64,000 nucleotides of DNA, from the NCBI GenBank assembly GCA_963825315.1, contig CAWGST010000002.1, positions 949,170-1,013,169 on the forward strand, written 5' to 3'. The notes beneath the pieces were generated by a model, which had not been told where the DNA came from, searched no databases, and worked only from the letters and a program-made list of their open reading frames with translations. This document shows, one piece after another, positions 35,880 through 44,101 of the stretch. The first letter of the stretch is position 1. Every line of letters starts with the position of its first letter. This stretch comes from DASRLE01 sp963825315. Its GTDB lineage: Bacteria; Verrucomicrobiota; Verrucomicrobiia; Limisphaerales; Palsa-1400. Both the position numbers and the translations under genes were made by a program.

Positions 35880-37262
35880 ATGTCAATCGCTGCCATATCA
35901 GCACCCCGGCAACGGCAAGGGGAACTTGGACAGTTCTTCACACCCGCTCCAGTGGCTGCCTTTATGGCTTCGTTGTTCGGGCCGCTTCCCAATGTGGTGC
36001 GCTTGCTGGATGCCGGGGCAGGTACGGGAGCTCTTACCGCAGCATTTGTTTCGCGTTTGTGTGAAAAGAACGAGGGCGTTCGCGCTGTCGAAGCGACGCT
36101 GTACGAGCTTGATCCTCGCATTCAGGATGCACTCTCAGAGACGATGCAGAATTGTCAGCGCGTTTGTGCCCAGGCTGGCATTCAATTTACATTCGCCATC
36201 CATACAACTGACTTCATTCATGAAATGTCAGCCCGACTTGCCAAAGACCTATTTGGCAAGCCGCCGCCCACTTTTGATGCCGCTATTGCGAATCCGCCTT
36301 ACCGGAAGATCAGCATGGACTCACTCGAAAGGCGTAATCTGCGGTATGCTGGCGTTGAAACGAGCAATCTTTATACGGGGTTTATTGCTCTCATACAGCG
36401 TTTGCTCGTTCCCGGTGGGCAGCTTGTGGGCATCACGCCAAGGAGCTTTTGCAATGGCCCTTATTTTCGCAACTTCCGCGAAGAATTCCTGGGCAACTTG
36501 GAGGTTCACAGGCTCCATGTTTTCGAGTCACGCGAAGCCGCCTTCCGCGATGATAGTGTGTTGCAAGAAAACATCATCTTCCATGCCGTAAGGGGCCGGA
36601 AACAGCCTCGTGAGATTGTGATTTCCAGCAGCAGCGGAGAGAATGGAGACACTGTTGCTGAGAAGGTCGTAACCTTCACTGACGTCGTTCATCCACATGA
36701 CGCAGAGAAGTTTATCCATTCCGTCGTATCCTTGCGGATATCATCAAGGGTTCTTCTTTTCTCATTCATCGCAGTGGTTAGGGAAGCCGCGCCCCACCCT
36801 CTTTGTCCACTAATAAAAGCAGCACGGCCAAACATCCTCCAGCCAGTCCAAACAAACATTATCGTTAATGTGACCGTGTGCCATGTCACGTTCCTTGATG
36901 TAGCGGGAGACGCTTCAACAGGCAGCGTCAGAGAAATTGTTTCATTTCGGCAACACGTCAGGGTATGGCCCCAAAAACCGCTCGCCGTTAAAATGAATCA
37001 TATGGTCAGGGTCTGCCATTTCAACGGCGGCACCGTTCATTGGCCCAAGCCCGGCGCCCGCAAACCCAACTCCATTCTCAACAATGACGCAATATTGGGG
37101 TTCGACGGAGTCTCACCCTACCAGTCGTCGTTTCGTGGGCTTCGTCCTTCGTGGTGCAGTCCACCGCCGTTGCTCTTTGGCGCGACAACTGACTGGATCG
37201 AGTTGGGGTTCGGCAGAGTCTCACCCTACCCGTTGTCGCTTCGTGCGCTTCGTCCTTCGTGA
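35880..37262 (+). CDS. N6-adenine DNA methyltransferase (Eco57I/BsuBI type), C-terminus replaced by repeats
   Basis: The protein begins GELGQFFTPAPVAAFMASLF, then the SAM-binding LLDAGAGTGALTAAFV (motif I) and catalytic FDAAIANPPYRKIS (motif IV, NPPY). After HPHDAEKFIHSV the sequence matches the family less well but recovers at ASTGSVREIVSFRQ and HWPKPGARKPNSI. The last 55 codons are two copies of an intergenic repeat (GFDGVSPYQ and GFGRVSPYP), not methylase. The family's C-terminus is therefore lost, and no partner endonuclease gene is adjacent. It is probably an orphan or inactive remnant; the core motifs remain intact. Confidence 0.78.
   Translation: MSIAAISAPRQRQGELGQFFTPAPVAAFMASLFGPLPNVVRLLDAGAGTGALTAAFVSRLCEKNEGVRAVEATLYELDPRIQDALSETMQNCQRVCAQAGIQFTFAIHTTDFIHEMSARLAKDLFGKPPPTFDAAIANPPYRKISMDSLERRNLRYAGVETSNLYTGFIALIQRLLVPGGQLVGITPRSFCNGPYFRNFREEFLGNLEVHRLHVFESREAAFRDDSVLQENIIFHAVRGRKQPREIVISSSSGENGDTVAEKVVTFTDVVHPHDAEKFIHSVVSLRISSRVLLFSFIAVVREAAPHPLCPLIKAARPNILQPVQTNIIVNVTVCHVTFLDVAGDASTGSVREIVSFRQHVRVWPQKPLAVKMNHMVRVCHFNGGTVHWPKPGARKPNSILNNDAILGFDGVSPYQSSFRGLRPSWCSPPPLLFGATTDWIELGFGRVSPYPLSLRALRPS
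37095..37261. repeat. two 59-bp direct repeats, 108-bp spacing, translated as the methylase tail
   Basis: Copies starting TTGGGGTTCG at 37095 and 37203 share GAGTCTCACCCTACC and GCTTCGTCCTTCGTG. A third partial copy of the latter lies near 41543. They are intergenic-type repeats that have become the 3' end of the methylase gene. Confidence 0.75.
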
Positions 37263-37401
37263 AAGGGTGCTCGGAAATTGGGATTCGGTCATTTTGCCTC
37301 CAGATTTCCAAGGCTGACGCTTTCAAGGTTTATTAAAAAAGGCTGGCCAAGAACTTCAATAAGGAGCACAAGTTGATCGATAACAACAGAAGAAGCGGCC
37401 T

Positions 37402-38985
37402 GTGAAAATTCGTCTGGCAATTCGGCGCTGGAATATCGTGCGGATGCTCACGGTCATTGGCGTCATCAGCGCCGCGCCTCTTTTGCGGGCGGACGACGCC
37501 GGGCAAAAGGCCGTGGAGGAAACCCGGCAGTCTTTGCGGAAGCAGGGATTCAAGACTGATCTGGCCGACTTTGATTTTTCGACTCCCCCTGAATCGCGCG
37601 CCCTCGAAGCCTTTCTGAAAACGACCGGCTGGGAGCGGCGCTCCGCGCCATTTGGCGATGTTCCGAACTTCATGGAGGCCGTGGGAACCAACTCCGCGGT
37701 TGTCGTTTGGAAACTGGACGCGCTGAAAAGAGAATACCGATCGCGGCGGGACAAAAGCGATGAACTCGCCTGGGAGGAATTTCGTGATGCCATCAACGCC
37801 AACCAACCGCAGATTGACGAGGCCTGTGCCGCAATTCTGTCCGGCCCAATCCGCTTCAATCTGAATGCCAGTGCTGGCAACGCCATGTTGCTTCCGCATC
37901 TGGCCATGCTGAGAAATTTGACGGAGGCATTGGGAAGGCGAACCGTTCTTGACCTGCACGACGGCAATCTGGACGCCGCGTGGACAAATCTAATGGCTGC
38001 AACACGCCTCGTCACAGCTTGGGAACCGGAACCGGTGGAGATTTCACACCTTGTCCGGTTCACGGACGCCTCTTTTGCGTTCAGCGCCATCTGGCAGGCT
38101 CTGCAAACGAACGGCTGGCCGGATGAGCAACTCGAGCAATTGCAAGGGGAATGGGCGTCGGTAAACTTCTTCACCAACCTGCCGGAGACGGCCGCCTTCA
38201 AGCGCGCCAGCGCCGCGGCATTGTGCCAGCAAGACCGGCAGACAGGGTTAAGCCCATTGCCGCCCTTCAGCCAATTCCTCGGCGAAGCATTGCAATCCCC
38301 TTCTCTCCTCTGGTCTGAACTCAATCGGCGCCGGGATCAGATCAATTATCTCGAACACGGAAGCTACGAAGATGAAAAAGCCCTGTTGCTTTTCCATCGT
38401 GACCGGGAACTGGAACTCCGCAACGCCGTGCAAGCACCAACCTGGTCAGCCATGCGGCAGCTTCCAGGCGTGGTGAATATCGCTCCCTTCCAGTCCAAAT
38501 ATCGTTCCCGAATGCAATCCATGTTGAACCTGCGCAGAATGCAATTGCAGTTCCAAAATGAAGGTTCCACTTTGCTCGGCCGGGCGGCGATGGCCGAAGC
38601 ACAACGCAGACTCATCGTTGCCGCCATTGCGCTTGAACGGTATCGCGGAAAGCATGGTTCCTATCCGAACACTTTATCAGAACTCGCGCCGGAGTTTTTG
38701 AAAAATCCGCCGGCGGATTTCATGGACGGCCAGCCGTTGCGCTATCGTCCCGCGGCCGACGGCCATTTCATCCTTTATTCAATCGGTTTGGATGGTGTGG
38801 ATCATGGCGGGCAAATGCCCTCGCGCGAGCGGCGAGGATGGGCCAATTTTGGACCCGACAGTTTCGGCGCTCCGCCAAAAGGAGACATCGTATGGCCGCT
38901 TCCGGCCTCAACTGCCGCCGTGGCAGCCGTCCGCGCGGAGGAAGCAGAGGCGCAAGCGGAAAGAGGAAGATCCCACCAACAATGA
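37402..38985 (+). CDS. secreted protein of unknown function with GspG-like C-terminal motif
   Basis: The 527-residue protein has an N-terminal signal segment (WNIVRMLTVIGVISAAPLL then RAD). A helical middle part follows with no recognised domain. Near residues 410-460 a stretch reads IALERYRGKHGSYPNTLSEL and PADFMDGQPLRYRPAADGHF, resembling the C-terminal region of type II pseudopilin (GspG-like) domains, a pattern frequent in Verrucomicrobia hypothetical proteins. The signal and GspG-like part suggest an envelope role, not a pseudopilin, since the N-terminal pilin helix is absent. It is not obviously linked to its neighbours. Confidence 0.78.
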   Translation: MKIRLAIRRWNIVRMLTVIGVISAAPLLRADDAGQKAVEETRQSLRKQGFKTDLADFDFSTPPESRALEAFLKTTGWERRSAPFGDVPNFMEAVGTNSAVVVWKLDALKREYRSRRDKSDELAWEEFRDAINANQPQIDEACAAILSGPIRFNLNASAGNAMLLPHLAMLRNLTEALGRRTVLDLHDGNLDAAWTNLMAATRLVTAWEPEPVEISHLVRFTDASFAFSAIWQALQTNGWPDEQLEQLQGEWASVNFFTNLPETAAFKRASAAALCQQDRQTGLSPLPPFSQFLGEALQSPSLLWSELNRRRDQINYLEHGSYEDEKALLLFHRDRELELRNAVQAPTWSAMRQLPGVVNIAPFQSKYRSRMQSMLNLRRMQLQFQNEGSTLLGRAAMAEAQRRLIVAAIALERYRGKHGSYPNTLSELAPEFLKNPPADFMDGQPLRYRPAADGHFILYSIGLDGVDHGGQMPSRERRGWANFGPDSFGAPPKGDIVWPLPASTAAVAAVRAEEAEAQAERGRSHQQ

Positions 38986-39016
38986 CGACTCTGACGAGGG
39001 TTGCAACGTCCAGCAG

Positions 39017-39460
39017 ATGGAATGTGACCGCACTGACAACGGGGATTGCCTGTTGGTCTGGAGCACGATTTACGAGTCACCTGGCAAACATGCGCTTCAA
39101 GCAGGACTGCTCGTGAATGAATTGCCACCCAACAGCCCGGAGATCACTGGTCCCTTGCTGCCCTTTACAATTACCAACCTCTGCCAGTTCAGCCTGACGT
39201 CCGCCCATTTCGATCCCAACACCGGCTGTACGTTGCACGCAAAATTACCGGAGAGAAACGGCCATTACACCATCGAACTCAACACGACCAACGGCGCTTT
39301 GCTCAAAACCCTCACCGGCAGCACGTCCAATGGCGTCATCAAAGCGCATTGGGATTTGATTGACGACCACGGCCGGCGTTTTACCAACGACGCTTTCAAT
39401 TCCGTTTTCCACATCACGCTGCCGGAATCAGGCCGTTCGCAAACGCTGAAAGGCCCGTGA
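39017..39460 (+). CDS. hypothetical protein with FlgD-like tail, start uncertain
   Basis: The open frame from 38792 to 39460 looks coding only in its second part: LVWSTIYESPGKHALQAGLL, then TTNGALLKTLTGSTSNGVIK and HWDLIDDHGRRFTNDAF. The latter resembles FlgD-type Ig linkers. Upstream of about 38990 the frame is a shadow of the previous gene. The ATG at 39017 is the first in-frame start beyond that. Alternatively the ATGA overlap at 38982 is the true start and a frameshift near 39060 has split the gene (MTTLTRVATSSRW in another frame). It may be a fragment. Function unknown. Confidence 0.5.
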   Translation: MECDRTDNGDCLLVWSTIYESPGKHALQAGLLVNELPPNSPEITGPLLPFTITNLCQFSLTSAHFDPNTGCTLHAKLPERNGHYTIELNTTNGALLKTLTGSTSNGVIKAHWDLIDDHGRRFTNDAFNSVFHITLPESGRSQTLKGP

Positions 39461-39646
39461 ATGGTCTGCCCGCCCCACCGAAATATCAAACTAACCGCTG
39501 GCATGACGCGAAACAAAATGTTGACATGCTCGGAACTGACTTTTATGATCCCTTTACGCGGTTATGAATTCTGACCGGCCCTCCCAACTTTTTTACCACG
39601 AAGATCACGAAAGCCACGAAGAAGAGAGTTTTTGCCATTCGCTTTG

Positions 39647-40033
39647 TCAGGCGAGCGTCAAACCCTGTTTGAGGAACGGCTGAAAATCCGCCGCATTAAT
39701 CGTGGCCAGTTTTGCGCCGCTACGGATTGCCACTGCCGCAATCATGCAATCCGCCAAACTTCGGGAACGCCGTCCTGTCTGATTGAATAAACTGGCAGCA
39801 AGAACAGCATCCACGGATAGAAAGGGTTCCGGGTTCGGAAAAACTTGCCGCGCCATGGATTCCGCCGTTGCATCCAATGGCCCGCATAAAAACTCTGCCC
39901 AAGCAATGCTACTGACGGTAAACGTTTCATCAGCCGCAGCCCACGCACGAAACCGTTCATGCGCCGATGACCCGGCGACTGTGACCTGAATGAGAAAGTT
40001 GGTGTCGAAGTGAATCACGGGGACGGATCGCAA
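39647..40033 (-). CDS. vapC: PIN-domain toxin (VapC family)
   Basis: This 128-residue PIN domain has IHFDTNFLIQVTVAG (first acidic residue D10), SIAWAEFLCGPLD (second, Glu) and the RSRSLADCMIAAVAI acidic site. ATINAADFQPF completes the fourth position. As a VapC homologue it is a probable RNA-cutting toxin held by the antitoxin gene that ends 9 bp before it. The arrangement is the normal antitoxin-first order. Substrate RNA unknown. Confidence 0.88.
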   Translation of the reverse strand: MRSVPVIHFDTNFLIQVTVAGSSAHERFRAWAAADETFTVSSIAWAEFLCGPLDATAESMARQVFPNPEPFLSVDAVLAASLFNQTGRRSRSLADCMIAAVAIRSGAKLATINAADFQPFLKQGLTLA

Positions 40034-40042
40034 TTTGGACCA

Positions 40043-40273
40043 TTAACGCCTTGCCTCGCGCACCGCCGTCATCCAATCCGCGGCTTTCCCGGCGTCGAGC
40101 CGGAGATGCTTTTGCAACGCATCGAGCGCTTGCAGCGGCGTCAGTTTAGGCATCCCTGAAATTTCCGGCTGAAGAATCGTGAGCAAAGCGCTGGCCTTTT
40201 CCGGCAATTTCGACGGCTCTTTCGTGGTTACCTTGCCATGGTCAATTTCTACTTCCAACGTCAGATAGCTCAT
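40043..40273 (-). CDS. antitoxin paired with the PIN toxin
   Basis: This 76-residue protein (MSYLTLEVEIDHGKVTTKEP) is of the small hydrophilic antitoxin type, with the tail ALDALQKHLRLDAGKAADWM that is frequent in antitoxins next to PIN genes in Verrucomicrobia. Its N-terminal strand resembles ribbon-helix-helix or AbrB partners, but the family cannot be fixed by eye. It is directly upstream of the toxin, in the same direction. Confidence 0.75.
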   Translation of the reverse strand: MSYLTLEVEIDHGKVTTKEPSKLPEKASALLTILQPEISGMPKLTPLQALDALQKHLRLDAGKAADWMTAVREARR

Positions 40274-40413
40274 GTAAACAGTCTAATCGCTTTTGGAGAA
40301 TTGACGAGCCAAATCTGCGGCCTCGAAGCAACCAAAAAATGTAAAGGGATCCCTCGCGCAATCGCAGGTTCTTATTTTTGAAGAGGAGGATGCAAAGACA
40401 AGGCTAGAGCGTT

Positions 40414-40938
40414 TTAAATAAAACTGTAGCCACAAGAGGCAAACCAGTTCATGGCATCCCGGGGCGTGATACTCTGCAAAGCTGAAGCAATCGCCTGGAG
40501 CAGAGCGGGCTGCGTGCGGGCCTCGGCTGTACGCAGGTGGGATTTGACTTTGCTCCACATTTGCTCGATGGGATTGAGGTCTGGGGAATAGGCTGGAAGG
40601 AAGAGGATTTGGGCTCCAGCCTGCGCGATCAGCGAAAGGGTCGGCTCACTTTTATGCGGGGAGAGGTTATCCATGATGACCACATCTCCGGCGCGCAGCG
40701 TCGGGCACAAGACATGGCCGACATAGACCCGGAAAACCTCCGTATCGGTGGCCCCCTCGATGGTCATGCAGGCGGTGGCACCGTCCAGGCGGATGGCGCC
40801 GATCATGGTCGTGGTTTGCCAATGGCCCTGCGGACATTGGGCGTGGACACGCTGACCCCGCAGGGCGCGCCCGCGCAGGCGGGTCAGATTGGTTTTGGCA
40901 CCCGATTCGTCCAGGAAAATCAGTTTGGCCGGGTCCAA
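40414..40938 (-). CDS. IS630 transposase, DDE domain (orfB)
   Basis: The 174-codon frame carries the DDE core: LIFLDESGAKTNLTRLRGRA (first D), VIMDNLSPHKS (second D) and FLPAYSPDLNPIEQMWSKVK (catalytic E). It is normally produced as a fusion with orfA. The frame is open upstream through RPDIARARRAWRRRQ to the A7 slip site at 41015-41021, so the annotated ATG is not the biological start. It lies inside the IS630 element. Confidence 0.9.
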   Translation of the reverse strand: MDPAKLIFLDESGAKTNLTRLRGRALRGQRVHAQCPQGHWQTTTMIGAIRLDGATACMTIEGATDTEVFRVYVGHVLCPTLRAGDVVIMDNLSPHKSEPTLSLIAQAGAQILFLPAYSPDLNPIEQMWSKVKSHLRTAEARTQPALLQAIASALQSITPRDAMNWFASCGYSFI

Positions 40939-41351
40939 ACCGCCTTGCCGACGCCGCCAGGCGCGGCGCGCCCGCGCAATGTCCGGACGGTCTTGCTCGC
41001 TGGCATGGAGTGTCTTTTTTTATATGTCAGCCCCATCTTCGCCAGAACGTAGTGGATGGCGGGCAGAGAACAGTCCAGTTCCAAGCCGGCGCGCAGCTCT
41101 TTCAAGGTCAGGTCGGGCTTCTGATTCAATAGAGTCCGCATCTGGCGCTGATGGGCCGCCAGGATCATCGGCTTGCGCCCGGAGAAACGGTGGCGCGGAC
41201 CGATCTCCCCGGTCCGTCGGCGTTGTTGCAAGAGCTTCTTGACCAGGCCCAGCGAAACCCGGTAACGATCGCCGACCTCCACGCGAGTCCCCTCTTCAAG
41301 GTCATAGGAAGCCAAAATCCGTTCGCGCAGGTCCAACGATAAAGTTCGCAT
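40920..41351 (-). CDS. IS630 transposase, N-terminal DNA-binding part (orfA)
   Basis: The 143-codon frame starts MRTLSLDLRERILASYDLEE and contains helix-turn-helix segments (VGDRYRVSLGLVKKLLQQRR). It reaches MGLTYKKRHSMPASK, where the run A7 in minus-strand sense (41015-41021) allows a -1 shift. In the shifted frame the text becomes GLTYKKKTLHASEQDRPD, exactly the IS630 family linker to the DDE domain. The annotated C-terminus after that point is out of frame. Confidence 0.88.
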   Translation of the reverse strand: MRTLSLDLRERILASYDLEEGTRVEVGDRYRVSLGLVKKLLQQRRRTGEIGPRHRFSGRKPMILAAHQRQMRTLLNQKPDLTLKELRAGLELDCSLPAIHYVLAKMGLTYKKRHSMPASKTVRTLRGRAAPGGVGKAVWTRPN

Positions 41352-41408
41352 GAACTGCCTATACCACAGGCCCAACGGAATGGCTACAGTTTTATTTAAA
41401 ACGCTCTA

Positions 41409-41743
41409 AATGCTGAAGGCTAAAGGCCAGCCAAAAGGAATTGAAATTCTTAACCACGGATGGACACGGACGGACACGGATTCAAAATCTGAGGGATAAT
41501 TCGACGAGATTCGAAGGCTAAGAATCTAAAGCAAAATTCGCGCGCTTCGTCCTTCGTGGCGCAGTGAATCCCCGACCGCCGCTTCCGGGCGAAGATGTTT
41601 TTGGCGGGACGCCAAAAACGACCGGCGGGACGCCGGTTCCACCAGGGATTTGCAGCCATCCCAAAATTGGCGAAAGATTTACCTCGATTTTTGGGGACGG
41701 ACTGTTACGCTGCTTTCGTAATCAGCACGAAAGCGATCTATTT
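41409..41743. other. 335-bp intergenic region with short palindromes
   Basis: No gene is seen. It holds a GAAGGCTAAAGG motif (41410), TGGACACGGACGGACACGGA repeats, a CTTCGTCCTTCGTGG copy, and two adjacent hairpins TTGGCGGGACGCCAA (41601) and CCGGCGGGACGCCGG (41622). Confidence 0.55.
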
Positions 41744-42229
41744 ATGGACATCACCTTCAAGTGTCCCAATTGCGAGCAGGAGCTGGCTGTCGATGCCAGC
41801 GGCGCCGGGTCGGATATCGAATGTCCCGCCTGTTCCAAAACCTTAACCGTCCCTGTGCCTGAACCAGCGCTGGCGTCCGCCACGGGCGGGCCGGCGCCGG
41901 CGGCTCCGCCTGCCCCGCCCAAGGAGGAAAAGCACTTTTCCGTGCCCGTCCACGAGCACGCAGCGGAGACGCTCATCCAAAAGCCCACCGGCCGGCCGTT
42001 GGAGGTCATCGCCAAGGAGGGCGAGAAAACGCTGCGGATAAGAACCTTTAAACGAACCGATTGCCAGGAAGTGAACAAGGATCGTTTTGATGAGATCGTT
42101 TCGGCCTTTTTGGAAAAAATCGGTCATGCGAACGTGGTCAGCGTCAATACGGTCACTTACAGCTTCATGGAATTGAGCACACGCCATATTCTGCAGGATT
42201 ACGGCGTGTTGATTGTCTTCAAGGGTTAG
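41744..42229 (+). CDS. zinc-ribbon protein with unknown C-terminal domain
   Basis: The 161-residue protein has an N-terminal zinc ribbon, MDITFKCPNCEQELAVDASG to ECPACSKTL (CxxC...CxxC), a proline/alanine linker, and a C-terminal alpha/beta domain (VNKDRFDEIVSAFLEKIGHA and SFMELSTRHILQDYGVLIVF). I use the ATG at 41744; the longer frame from 41564 only translates repeats. Such zinc-ribbon/linker proteins are common in Verrucomicrobia and their function is unknown. The stop overlaps the convergent permease stop. Confidence 0.75.
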   Translation: MDITFKCPNCEQELAVDASGAGSDIECPACSKTLTVPVPEPALASATGGPAPAAPPAPPKEEKHFSVPVHEHAAETLIQKPTGRPLEVIAKEGEKTLRIRTFKRTDCQEVNKDRFDEIVSAFLEKIGHANVVSVNTVTYSFMELSTRHILQDYGVLIVFKG

Positions 42230-43185
42230 GCCTCTTTCTCCGAACGCGGGTCCCAGGCATCGCGCAGGCCGTCGCCGACAAAGTTGAGGGCGAGCAGCGT
42301 CAGGGCAAGGGTCGCGCCCGGATAGACGATCAGCCACCAGTAGATGCGAATGGAGTTGATTTGTTCGGCCCCGCTTGCGATGAGCGAACCCAAACTGGCT
42401 TGCGGCGGTTGTATGCCCAATCCCAGATAGCTGAGAAAAGATTCGTAAAGAATAATGGAGGGAATGGTCAGGGTCAGATAAACGATGATCACGCCATAGA
42501 CGTTGGGCAGGATGTGGCGCAGGATGATTCGCGGATGGCTCGCGCCCAGGACGCGGCTGGCATCAAGGAAGGCGCGATGGCGCAGCGAGAGCACCTGCCC
42601 GCGCACGATCCGCGCCATGGTCAGCCAGGACACCGCCCCCAGTCCGGCGAACAGGCCGGCAAATTGCAGAAACTGCGCGCCGCCCGCGGACAGGCCCGCC
42701 GATTGCATTTTTTCCAGGAAAGCGTTGAGGGCGGTGATGAGCACGATGACAAAAATGACGGAGGGCATGGCATAGAGCACATCAACAAAACGCATCATCA
42801 CACTGTCCCAGCGTCCGCCGCAATAACCGGCGGTTGCGCCCCACAACACGCCGATGACCAGGCTGACGGCCGCGCCGACCAGGCCGACGAGCAACGAAAT
42901 GCGCGCGCCGTGGCAAACCCGGCTCAACAGATCGCGCCCGTGGACGTCGGTGCCGAACCAATGCCCGGAGCCGGGCGGCTGGAATTGGGCGTCGGAAATC
43001 GCATCGGGCGGATGGGTCAGGGCCGCGGGCAGGCGCGGGGCGAAGGCGGGCTGGCTGAAGAGGGGCCAAAGCAAAACGGCCAAAACCAGGAAGGCCAAAA
43101 GAATGGAAGCGGCGGCGGCGGGCCGATTGCGGCGAAAGCGACGCCAGGCTTTTTGATTGGGGCTGAGATTTTCGGGCCTACTCAT
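42226..43185 (-). CDS. oligopeptide/dipeptide ABC transporter permease (OppC/DppC-like)
   Basis: This 319-residue permease has an N-terminal cytoplasmic lead (MSRPENLSPNQKAWRRFRRN), a first helix (ASILLAFLVLAVLLWPLF), the periplasmic HWFGTDVHGRDLLSRVCHGA signature of the OppC/DppC family, and an EAA loop in ASRVLGASHPRIILRHILPN. The start at 43185 overlaps the oppB-like stop by 8 bp and skips the upstream shadow. Together with the next gene it forms the membrane channel of a peptide-type importer. ATPase and binding-protein genes are not adjacent. Confidence 0.9.
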   Translation of the reverse strand: MSRPENLSPNQKAWRRFRRNRPAAAASILLAFLVLAVLLWPLFSQPAFAPRLPAALTHPPDAISDAQFQPPGSGHWFGTDVHGRDLLSRVCHGARISLLVGLVGAAVSLVIGVLWGATAGYCGGRWDSVMMRFVDVLYAMPSVIFVIVLITALNAFLEKMQSAGLSAGGAQFLQFAGLFAGLGAVSWLTMARIVRGQVLSLRHRAFLDASRVLGASHPRIILRHILPNVYGVIIVYLTLTIPSIILYESFLSYLGLGIQPPQASLGSLIASGAEQINSIRIYWWLIVYPGATLALTLLALNFVGDGLRDAWDPRSEKEA

Positions 43186-44101
43186 AGCGCACCCTCGGGT
43201 CGAGCAGGCTGAAGACGAAATCGACCGCCAGATTGAGAGCCAACAGCAGAATCGCATAGAGCAAGACCAGGCCGGCCACCATGGTGTAATCACGGTTGAG
43301 CGAGCTGTTGACCATGAAAACGCCGAGGCCCGGTATTTGGAAAAGGTTCTCGACAACGAATGAGCCGGTCAACAAATCGGCCAGCATCGGGCCAGAATAC
43401 GACACCACGGGGAGGACGGCAATGCGGAAGGCGTGCTTGATCAGCACCGCCATTTCGCCGAGACCCTTGGAGCGGGCGGTGGTGATGAACTCAGACGGCA
43501 GGGTGTTGAGCATCCCTTCGTGCATCAAGCGGGCGACGCGGCCGGTGAAATAGAGGCCGAGGGTGAGCGTCGGCAGCACGGCATGCCAGGGGGAGCCCCA
43601 CAACGCGACCGGAAACCAGCGCCATTGAATGGCAAAGAGCATGATGAGAACCGGCCCGATCACCAACCCCGGAATGCAGATCACGAGCAAGGCGACAAAA
43701 CTCCCCAAATAATCGCCCCAAGCCCCCTTGTGGACGGCGGTGAAAAAGCCCAGCGGAATGCCCGTGCCCATGGCAAAGCAAAAAGCCATCGCCCCCAGGC
43801 TCAGTGAAACCGGCAGGCCCTGCGCGATGATGTCCATCACCGAACGATTGCGGTACTTGAGCGACGCCCCGAAATCGCCATGAACGCTGCCATCGAGGTA
43901 GCGCAGATATTGGCGGAGGACCGGCTCATCGAGATGGTATTTGGCGCGGAGGTTGCGTTCGATTTCGGGCGAAGCCGGTTTGCGTTCGCGATCAAAGGGC
44001 CCGCCCGGCACGACGCGGACCATGACAAAGGCGAGGAAGCTGATGAGCAACAGCAACGGCGCCAGGAAAAGAATGCGTTTCAGGAAATACATTCGATTCA
44101 T
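43178..44101 (-). CDS. oligopeptide/dipeptide ABC transporter permease (OppB/DppB-like)
   Basis: The 307-residue permease starts MNRMYFLKRILFLAPLLLLI, with the family motif VVPGGPFDRERKPASPEIER. Six helices follow, and an EAA loop, TTARSKGLGEMAVLIKHAFR, for ATPase contact. The family imports peptides, nickel or sugars in some cases. It is the first gene of the two-gene permease pair. Confidence 0.9.
   Translation of the reverse strand: MNRMYFLKRILFLAPLLLLISFLAFVMVRVVPGGPFDRERKPASPEIERNLRAKYHLDEPVLRQYLRYLDGSVHGDFGASLKYRNRSVMDIIAQGLPVSLSLGAMAFCFAMGTGIPLGFFTAVHKGAWGDYLGSFVALLVICIPGLVIGPVLIMLFAIQWRWFPVALWGSPWHAVLPTLTLGLYFTGRVARLMHEGMLNTLPSEFITTARSKGLGEMAVLIKHAFRIAVLPVVSYSGPMLADLLTGSFVVENLFQIPGLGVFMVNSSLNRDYTMVAGLVLLYAILLLALNLAVDFVFSLLDPRVRYE

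Larger units (their letters stand above)
40405..41408. mobile_element. IS630-family insertion sequence
   Basis: The element has perfect 28-bp inverted ends (TAGAGCGTTTTAAATAAAAC at 40405 onward, and its complement ending 41408), with a TA dinucleotide at each outer end as expected for IS630 target duplication. It encodes a two-frame transposase on the minus strand. Internal sequence is complete, so it may be autonomous. Confidence 0.92.

Noticed and set aside
37402..38985. Secreted protein as a type II pseudopilin
   Set aside because: The N-terminal pilin helix and prepilin cleavage site are absent; only the C-terminal motif is similar.
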